Below the pieces are notes generated by a model. The model saw only the letters and a list, made by a program, of their open reading frames with translations. It searched no databases and had not been told where the DNA came from. 64,000 bases of DNA, from NCBI GenBank assembly GCA_003254925.1, contig QANZ01037291.1, positions 111,882 through 175,881 on the forward strand, in the 5' to 3' direction. A program made the translations under genes and the position numbers. This document shows positions 57,301 through 64,000 of the stretch, piece after piece. This DNA is from Chamaecrista fasciculata. Lineage: Eukaryota > Streptophyta > Magnoliopsida > Fabales > Fabaceae. Numbering within the stretch: the first letter of the stretch is position 1; every line of letters begins with the position of its first letter.

Positions 57301-58290
57301 GTCAAAAGCAAATTTAGAGACACTAATTAAATTCTTTGAAGCAGAGGGAACATGAAGGAGGTGATTTAGAATTAAAGATGGAGAAGAAGAATTATGTTGC
57401 ACCTTAGCACAACCTAAGTGTGAAATAGTGATACATGTTCCATCAGCCAAATAAACCTGTTCAGGACCATTATAAGCAGACATGTTGGTGACATTAGAGA
57501 GATCTGGAGTAATGTGATTGCTAGCCCCCGATTCTGGGTACCAAGAGGCATCAAACACAGTAGGTGAAGTTATCATAGATGTTGGAGTGAACTGGAAATT
57601 GGTTTTCTTTGAGGGATGCTGCTAATGAGGTGTTCCTTGAGAGAAAAGACTAATAAACTGTTGGTTAAACCTGTGAAAACACTGCAATGCCATGTGTCCA
57701 GGTCTGCCACAAAGTTGATACTGATGCCTATTGTTGTTGTTGTTGTTGTAGCCTCTGCCACGACCGCGACCCCCTCTTGCAACACCTCTTCCAAAACGAC
57801 CACCAAAGTTTGGATTGAAGGGAGGTCGAGACTGAGTGTTAGATGAAGGAGCAGAAAAATTCTGAGAAGTATTCTTGAGAGGCACAAATTTGGGTTGAGT
57901 TTGAGCCAAATTGGTACTCATTTTGGGTGAAACCTTAAGCTCTTTCTTATATTTCTCTATTCTCTCCTCCTGAGCCACTAATAAGCTTTCAATTTCTGTC
58001 ACAGTATAAGGCTTAGTTATAGAGGTAACAGATACAATGAATGCATTATATTCCTGTGGCAACTCTTCCAAAATAGCATCAATGTGATTAGCAGTAGAAA
58101 TAGGAGAACCAACTGAAAATAAACTATCAACTGTTTTCTTGATTTTCAGTAAAAATTCATTCATCTTCATGGTACCCTTTTTGAGAGTACGAAGCTGGGT
58201 TTTAAATTGTTTCACCTTAGCTTTAGTTCTTGAAGCAAAAAACACTTCTAATTTATCCCATACCTCATAGGCATGCTCAGGCACAACCAT
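54385..58290 (-). pseudogene. Copia gag-pol polyprotein remnant
   Basis: From right to left: a gag lacking its N-terminal part (about 58290-57622), with a Gly/Arg-rich tail and a zinc knuckle whose first Cys is replaced by Tyr (YQLCGRPGHMALQC). Next comes protease with WYPESGASNHIT, where the usual catalytic Asp is Glu. Then a pre-integrase region with HCCLGHAS, and integrase with HADVWGPAP and NGTAERKNRHIVE, its second Asp region frameshifted near 56700. Reverse transcriptase shows KWLFRLKKHPDG and YVDDIIVTGS (YVDD at 55321-55332), and RNase H shows [12 protein letters not shown]. Several stops and frameshifts. The domain order (integrase before RT) defines Copia. Confidence 0.9.
57809..57829 (+). 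promoter_or_regulatory. miR159-like sequence / antisense site in Copia gag
   Basis: The plus strand here matches the miR159 sequence, as I remember it, at 19 of 21 positions (differences at positions 17 and 20). The gag transcript, made from the minus strand, would therefore carry a near-perfect miR159 target, encoding RPPFNPN. It could be coincidence. Confidence 0.35.
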
Positions 58291-58299
58291 CATAGTCAA

Positions 58300-58310
58300 C
58301 TCTGATACCA
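58300..58310 (-). promoter_or_regulatory. Copia primer-binding site (initiator tRNA-Met)
   Basis: On the minus strand TGGTATCAGAG follows the 5' LTR directly, the standard primer site of plant Copia elements. Confidence 0.88.
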
Positions 58311-58522
58311 TAAAGGAGCTGAGCAAACAAAGGGTAAAGTAATCAATAATGCTTTTCTCATTTCAAAAAGATACAGTACATTACACATATATACAGAAAA
58401 AGAATCCTTCAAACGCCTTCTATTTCTATACAGCTCATCACATACAGCTCAGCAATATAGCAATAAATCTAATTAACTATGGTAAATGGTGAGTGTTATC
58501 CTCTACAGCCAATACTATATTA
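58311..58522 (-). repeat. 5' LTR of the Copia element
   Basis: 212 bp, matching the 204-bp LTR at 54170-54373 with scattered differences and a short insertion near its start (ATTTACC). Confidence 0.85.
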
Positions 58523-58737
58523 GTTGACAATGTTGTAAAGAGCATGAGGAGTGAGATCTGCGGATTGGGATGACAATATTGTTTAATATCTGGCCATGAG
58601 GAGTATACTGCACCAAAATATGAGAAATCAGAGAGGCTTTTTAGTCTTTGTAGTAGAAATTTGGGGTTTATGTCTGCCCCAATTTTCTTATATGCTTCTT
58701 CATCTTTTTCCTCTTCTCTTACAAATGTCTCGGACAT
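58523..58737 (-). pseudogene. Unrecognised coding-like fragment interrupted by the Copia element
   Basis: A minus-strand frame starting MSETFVREEEKDEEAYKKIG runs about 72 codons with ordinary coding composition (for example INPKFLLQRLKSLSDFSYFG) and then enters the Copia LTR. It may be a broken host exon or a piece of an older transposon. Sequence on the far side of the Copia element (below 54165) does not continue it in an obvious frame. Function unknown. Confidence 0.35.
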
Positions 58738-59140
58738 TTTATGTATGAGAAGGAAGCACCTAGAACAATATAATGGGGTCGATTTTCTCTATGTTTGCTA
58801 GTGGGAACAAAAAGAAAATTTTACAATCAATGCAATCCAAGTATGTAAATATGTATATAAAGTTTTAAATTTTTATAATTTTAGATTTATAAAAATTAAA
58901 ACATTATATGCAGTTTAATTTTAATTAATTTTTTATCACATTGAAGATTAATAAAAGTTCTCATGAAAATGTAGAGATATTTAGTAATTAAACTCTTTCA
59001 ATAGAGATATTTTGAACAAAATTTTAATTAGAAAAAGTAGAAGGGTGGGTAGGCTAAACGTTTTGTTAATATGCTAATTAATTTGCTTTACTTAAAGAAA
59101 CTAGTGCGGTTAATTAGTTTGTTAACTAGTTTGGTTTGCT
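58738..59140. other. AT-rich intergenic DNA
   Basis: Nothing supported. Confidence 0.4.
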
Positions 59141-59284
59141 TGTTAAGGCTTTAGTTTTTTTTTTCGTAAAAGGAAGGTTCATTAACTAAGCAACCAAGGT
59201 AAAGAGTACAGAGTGAGCAACATGAAAGTCAAAGCAACAAAACAACAAATACAAAGCAAAAGGAAAACACCAGATGAGGCATAG

Positions 59285-59890
59285 TCATCCAAAACCACGG
59301 GGGAAAGAAATTCCCACTCTATCAGCAAAGTATTTGGCTGAAGCAAAAGCAGGACAACGATCAAAATAGGTAAAATTACATATGGTCTTCATAGCTAACT
59401 GGGCCAGAATATCCGCCACTTGGTTACCCTCGCGCAGGACATGAGAGAGTCTGCAGCTACTAAAATGGATAAGAGAGGACCTGCAAACATCAATTAAAGG
59501 GGCAAGGGGATGGTGAGGGGACACAACAATGTTTTTGAGCAAATTGATAAGAGTTAAGCAGTCAGATTCTATCCAAATGTTTTCAAACCCCTGTGATATA
59601 GCAAGATCAATGCCCATATGCATAGCCCATATTTCAGCGAGAATGCTACTACCAGCCCCAATGAACTTATTAAAGCCAATGATCCAATTCCCAAACGAAT
59701 CCCTAATGACTCCACCCACAGCTATATTTTTAGAAACAGGATCACAGGCGCCATCAATGTTTAATTGAAGCCAACCCTCAACAGGGGGTTTCCAGGAGAT
59801 CACGGAACAGACTGGATCTTTGTGAGGATGTTTCCGAGGATTGCCTAAGAAGAAAAACTCTGCAGCTTGTTTAGAAGCCTTAGCCGCCAC
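59285..59890 (-). pseudogene. LINE RNase H domain (frameshifted from RT)
   Basis: Encodes the RVT_3-type RNase H at the end of plant LINE ORF2: LNIDGACDPVSKN (first catalytic Asp), ILAEIWAMHMGIDLA (Glu), WIESDCLTLINLL (Asp) and HVLREGNQVADILAQLA (His/Asp region). It is in a different frame from the 816-codon RT stretch and overlaps it at 59845-59890. A shift near a G-run at 59895-59899 probably separated them. Confidence 0.85.
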
Positions 59891-62400
59891 CGCTTGGGGG
59901 TAGAAGGTTCATGGTGGAAGATTTTGTTATTTCTTGCAAACCATGTGTTCCACAAGAAGTATAAGAAGCATGTACCAAACGGAACATTGTGATTTGAAGG
60001 TGTTTGGGAGCCGATGCAAGCCTTGAGCCAGTCTTTAAAAGTAGGGTTATAGGCATGAAAGAGATCTGGTACAGTGCAGTGCTGCCAGATGGACCGAGAG
60101 GAAGAACAATCTTTGAAGAGGTGCTCAGCAGACTCATCACTTTGGCCACAAAGGACACAATAAGGAAGGATTGGGATGCCCCTCTTATAAAGAATTAAAT
60201 TAGTGGGGAGAGAGTCTCTGCACAACAGCCAAATAAAGAACTTGTATCTAGAATGACATTGTATCTTCCACACCCAGTCGAGATTTAAGGGGATATCATG
60301 AGTTGGATTAGTGAGCATTAGGTAAGCTGATTTAACTGTGAAATCACCATCCGCATTGGGACCCCACGCTTGGGTATCAGCGTTATTTGAGAGAGAGTTT
60401 CTGGGAATGCTGATCATAGAATTATAGATCTCACTTGGGAGCACAAAGGAGAAGCTTTCCCAATTCCACTGTCTAGCATCATTGAGGGCTTGAGCCACTT
60501 TTAGGATGTTTTCATGCAAAAGGAGAGGACCCACAATGAAGCTTCTTAAAGAACCCTTACCAAGACAATTATGATACCACAAAGAAGTCTGCCTACCATA
60601 ATGTATATTATATTTGACTCCCCTATCAAACACAGATTTGCCTCGTTTGAGACTTTTGGAGATTATAGATTTTGGGATTCTCTTATTAAGTTGGTAACCG
60701 CAAATCTTTGCCCAAGGAGCAAGGGGCTCTTGGATCATTCTCCAATAAAGTTTCCCAAGGAAAGCATCATTGCGTTGCAGGGATTTGAAGAAACCTAGAC
60801 CCCCTTGAGACAACGGCTTAGAGATAGCATCCCAATTAACAAGGTGCATCTTTTTCTTACCATCCTTAGAGCTCCAAAAGAAATCTCTCGTACACTTATC
60901 AACGTGAGCGCAAGTAGCCTTAGGGAAAGGCAGTGTTTGCATAAAATAGGCAGAGATCGCAGCTGAACCAGATTTAATAAGGGTAATCTTCCCCATAGGG
61001 GAGAGGAATTTAGTATTCCAAGCCGCAAATCTTGCCTTAATTTTGTCAACCACTTCGTCAAAATCTTTTTTAAGTCCCTTAATGCCAAGAGGAATCCCCA
61101 AGTATCTACCGGGAGAGGAAGACTCTCTAATGCCCAAGACGGAGGAGGCAAAGGCTTTGTGGTCAGGATGGGTGTTGGGAGAGAACCAGATGGAGGATTT
61201 GGAGAGATTAACATTAAGACCAGATGCATTAATGAATGTTTTAAGAACCCCATCAATACTTCTAATACTTTTTTTGTTGACTTTGGCGAACAGGAGGACA
61301 TCGTCAGCGAACAGAAGATGAGAAATGGTGATGTCATTAAACTTGGGGGCATTCCAGCGCTTGTTCTGTATCTCCAAGTGGATAAGGCTAGAGAGAAGCT
61401 CCATGCAAAGAATGAAGAGGTAAGGGGAGAGAGGGTCCCCTTGACGAATGCCACACTTGGGAGCGAAGAACTGGGTTGTGGAGCCATTGAAAATAATGGA
61501 GTGTTGGACAGTGGAGATGCAATGGTATATAAGATTGACCCATTTAGGAGGGAAATTGAAGGAATTGAGAATGCTAAGAACGAAATCCCAGCTAATCTTG
61601 TCATATGCCTTCTCGAGATCCAGTTTTATCATCATCCACCCATAGTTTTGGCCCTTCTTTAGAGCAAATGAATGAACAACTTCTTGTGCAATAACAATAT
61701 TATCACAAGACTTTCTTCCCGGGACAAACGCGCCTTGATTGAAGGAGATAAGATCAGGGAGGATGGCCTTAAGTCTCTTGACAAGGATTTTCGTGACTAT
61801 CTTATAAAGAGTAGAGCACAAACTGATGGGCCTATAGTGGCTGATTTCAGAGGGATTATTGGATTTAGGGATCAAGCAAATGAGAGACTTATTCCAATCA
61901 GATGGAATAGAGTCATTGATAAAACAATTTTGGATGTCAGAACAGAGAAGACTGCAGACAGACTCCCAGCAAGCTTGAAAGAAACCCGGTTGAAACCCAT
62001 CAAACCCCGTGGCTTTATAAGGTTTGAGGTCCCAAAGAGCATCCTTGATTTCGAGGATAGAAGGTGGAGCGCAAGAAAGAGAATTTTCCGGCACGGTAGT
62101 ACAAGGGACATGGAAGGAAAGTGGCTGTGTTGGTCTGTGATCAAAAAGGTTCTTCAAATGGTTTATGAAGAGGGATCTTATAGTACCCGGATCAAACACC
62201 CAATTTCCTACAGAATCTTTAATCGATGTGATTCTATTTTTCCTTCGTCGACTGATAACCGAGGAATGAAAAAACTTCGTATTAGTGTCCCCCAAATTGA
62301 GCCATCATACTCTGGACTTAGAGGCCCAAAGTTCCTCTTCCAGGAGCAGCACATCGAGCAGCTCCTTGTTGAGTTGGCGATCAAGATGGAAGCGCTGTAC
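59845..62400 (-). pseudogene. LINE ORF2: reverse transcriptase and zf-RVT
   Basis: An 816-codon open stretch (62295-59845) follows a short upstream part (RQLNKELLDVLLLEEELW, one stop near 62305). RT motifs: FDGFQPGFFQ, SLICLIPKSNN, LDLEKAYDKISWDF, GIRQGDPLSPYLFILCM and LLFADDVLLF (FADD at 61300-61311, about residue 328). The C-terminal half has SRYKFFIWLLCRDSLPTN and CVLCGQSDESAEHLFKDC, the zf-RVT zinc region. The endonuclease is detached by the inversion, so this copy cannot be autonomous, but the RT itself shows no lesion across 816 codons. Confidence 0.92.
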
Positions 62401-63097
62401 ATGGAAGCGCTGCTGGCCAACGGTCTCATCCTCATAATACCCCCAGCGCGCATCTGGCATGCTCACCCTGTGCAAACGGAATTCAGGGACCACATTCTCA
62501 GTCAGCTCACGACTACGAGAGCCATAACAGCACTACCTGTTGCCCAACATTTTCGCTGGAATTACTCCGACATCGCAGTGATCAGGGCAGACAACAACCT
62601 TTATGCAATAAGAATTCATATGACAGCGCAGCTCATGATCAATGCGGGAGCTCTAGACTACCACCTTTCTTGCGATCCCTTTCTGAATTGGGATGCTGAA
62701 CGCCCCCGTGCCACGCTCCAGGATTACCCATCTGATGACAGCGACGAAAGCACTGGCAGGACTTACCCCTCAGTTTATCCCATCATGAAACCACTCAACA
62801 TTTTGGCTTGGAACGTAAGAGGCGCTGGAGGTCCAGATTTTCGAAGGGCATTCATGGAGTTGATTAGCATACACAAGCCTAATATTGTTCTTCTCACAGA
62901 GACTCGGGTGGGGGGAGAACGTGCTGAATCCATTGTCAGTTCTCTTGGCTTCTCGGCTCACTACATTGTCGACCCAATGGGGTATGCGGGTGGCTTATGG
63001 CTTCTTTGGAACATGGAAGAAATCATTATGCATGTTGAGAGCCATACTTTCCAGGAGATCTATGCAATAGCGGAGGTCAGCTTTTCTTCTCGCATTC
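62401..63097 (+). pseudogene. Inverted 5' part of the LINE (ORF1 end, endonuclease start)
   Basis: Opposite in direction to the rest of the LINE. The frame first gives an ORF1-like C-terminal region (IPPARIWHAHPVQTEF, then an acidic YPSDDSDESTG end), then the start of ORF2, MKPLNILAWNVRGAGG, and the apurinic/apyrimidinic endonuclease N-terminus with NIVLLTETRVGG and YAGGLWLLWN. It ends at the target-site duplication. The plus-strand frame also runs back over the antisense of RT (61672-62400), which is not coding. Confidence 0.85.
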
Positions 63098-63113
63098 TGT
63101 TAAGGCTTTAGTT

Positions 63114-63574
63114 AACTGGTCATTAGCTAAGTAATATAATGAAGCTTTAATTTTGTTCAGTGTACAGGTCACATGATACATTCTGATTTGTACTCCTGTA
63201 TATATACTCATCCTTTGTAGTTAACAAATTAAAGAGCCTAGTTGCCTTTAATTAATTTATTAGGAGCAATAATTCACAATCTCTAGCTAGCATTGACTTG
63301 ACTCCATGTAATAAAATATTGGGTAGGTAGTAGCTAGGGGAATTATTAAATTAGTGTCTTGTATGCATGTTTATATATACAAGAGGTATAGATGAAGCAA
63401 ATCATCAAGCTTGCATATATATATATATATATCACAGTAGCTATATATATATATATAGTGTTGAAAGTGAATTGAGGGTGGGATTAATTAATTTAATGAA
63501 AAATGGGGTTAAGGTTAATAATGGTGGTGTGTTTAAAAGTTCTAGTGTTGGTAATTCAGATATATGGAAGCCAA
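63114..63574. other. AT-rich DNA with (TA)n tracts
   Basis: (TA)n at about 63417-63432 and 63443-63458. No gene supported. Confidence 0.45.
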
Positions 63575-63700
63575 TGTTGTGTGAGAGAAGAGAGGGAAGC
63601 ATTGGTCTCTATCAAGGCTCATCTTCTTCAGACAGAGTTCGATGATCCTTTCTCTTCATGGGTTAATCATTCATAGAGTGATTGCAGCACATGGAATGGG
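63575..63700 (+). pseudogene. N-terminal cap fragment of an LRR receptor-like protein
   Basis: One frame reads CCVREEREALVSIKAHL, then FDDPFSSW, a TAG stop (63674-63676), then SDCSTWNG. This is the LRRNT pattern of plant leucine-rich-repeat receptor-like proteins (C-x-ERxALLxxK ... SSW ... DCCxWxG). There is no signal peptide before it and no leucine-rich repeats after it within the window. With the stop codon it is a relic, or an exon broken by the hairpin-rich sequence that follows. Confidence 0.6.
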
Positions 63701-63706
63701 TTAATC

Positions 63707-63797
63707 AAACCGTGATGCTGTTCACGGTTCGCTCATAATCAAACCGTGAATCAGATTCACGGTTTCCTTTGAGACCGTGATTTCGGCCCACGGTTTG
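63707..63797. repeat. Three tandem hairpins of AACCGTGA/TCACGGTT
   Basis: Three adjacent inverted pairs: 63707-63728, 63740-63764 and 63773-63797, each with ACCGTGA (or GACCGTGA) and TCACGGT (or CCACGGT) around a short loop. They probably belong to a small inverted-repeat element inserted in the receptor remnant; ends not defined. Confidence 0.6.
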
Positions 63798-64000
63798 TTT
63801 TATTTTTGAATTTATCTACGATTTTTTTGGCCAATACGCTATCCAGTTTTACAGTTTGTTCAATTTTTCGTATTTGCAACAGTAAAAACAACTTAGCGCA
63901 GCGGTATATATTTTAAAAATTTTACAAACTCAAAAGTCTTTGTATATGAAGATCTGGCCGGTATGCCTCTTCTTTGATGGATCCTAGTGAAAATTAAACA
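63798..64000. other. End of window
   Basis: AT-rich; nothing supported. Confidence 0.4.

Larger units (their letters stand above)
54170..58522 (-). mobile_element. Degenerate Ty1/Copia element
   Basis: A minus-strand element with short LTRs (54170-54373 and 58311-58522), a primer-binding site complementary to initiator tRNA-Met (58300-58310), a polypurine tract (54374-54384) and a broken gag-pol between. The 5-bp flanks CTTGA (54165-54169) and GTTGA (58523-58527) differ at one base. The LTRs start TAATA and end TTTA rather than TG/CA. They differ by roughly a dozen positions, so the insertion is not recent. Confidence 0.88.
59157..63097 (-). mobile_element. LINE insertion with inverted 5' end
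   Basis: Exact 16-bp duplications TGTTAAGGCTTTAGTT (59141-59156 and 63098-63113) enclose a single LINE insertion. Its 3' poly(A) end is on the left (T-run from 59155). From 59157 to about 62400 it reads on the minus strand (ORF2 RT, zf-RVT, RNase H); from about 62401 to 63097 it reads on the plus strand (C-terminal ORF1-like sequence and the N-terminal endonuclease). This head-to-head arrangement within one target-site duplication is the twin-priming signature. The middle of the endonuclease is deleted. The long open RT frame indicates a fairly recent insertion. Confidence 0.92.

Noticed and set aside
61672..63111. A 479-codon plus-strand ORF as a single gene
   Set aside because: Its first half is antisense to the LINE reverse transcriptase; only the part after about 62401 is real LINE 5' sequence, in inverted orientation.

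Overview
This is a window of AT-rich plant nuclear DNA, almost certainly from a eudicot. The evidence is spliced plant-specific genes with GT-AG introns (an NPH3/RPT2-like protein and a class III peroxidase), plant Ty3/Gypsy (Athila-like) and Ty1/Copia elements, plant LINEs with an RNase H tail, tRNA-derived SINEs, and many MULE, hAT and Stowaway-type non-autonomous elements. I cannot name the species. There is one assembly gap (22387-22749), plus single unknown bases near 26776, 42163 and 45378.

Layout. 1-3554: a broken Athila-like element on the minus strand (gag remnant, leader, primer-binding site, 5' LTR). 5061-8308: a complete five-exon NPH3/BTB gene on the plus strand. 9480-10326: a small two-exon minus-strand gene of the plant 'FREQVYELHRLY' type, with an upstream ORF and a MITE in its intron. 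10420-24700: intergenic DNA packed with small inverted-repeat elements (hAT, MULE, Stowaway and others), one SINE and the gap. 24736-26277: a hAT-type element that contains a Pack-MULE carrying a fragment of a splicing factor 1 gene. 28823-33399: a MULE-type element split by a 3.7-kb MULE that carries a two-exon GRF zinc-finger/transmembrane gene. 33640-37400: the 3' tail of a plus-strand LINE split by a minus-strand LINE. 37500-43830: palindromes, a second SINE, a foldback element with telomere-like repeats, and another MULE MITE. 44026-44700: the first two exons of a class III peroxidase, without the exons that follow. 45815-53478: an Athila-like element with intact target-site duplication (TSD), a deleted gag and a truncated 3' LTR, itself carrying a nested solo LTR. 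53780-54030: CACTA-like subterminal repeats. 54170-58522: a degenerate Copia element. 59157-63097: a LINE whose 5' end is inverted (twin-priming signature). 63575-63700: a remnant of a leucine-rich-repeat receptor N-terminus.

Only the NPH3 gene and the small minus-strand gene look like intact host genes. The peroxidase looks truncated or interrupted. Most of the rest is a layered record of transposition, and many layers can be read because exact target-site duplications survive (5 bp for LTR elements, 8 bp for hAT, 9-10 bp for MULE, 14-16 bp for LINEs). The most notable item is the Pack-MULE that captured the U2AF-ligand-like region of a splicing factor 1 gene. Next come the LINE with an inverted 5' end, the GRF zinc-finger gene inside a nested MULE, the foldback element with telomere-like repeats, and a Copia gag with a miR159-like complementary site. 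All family assignments come from reading the sequence; no database search was run.
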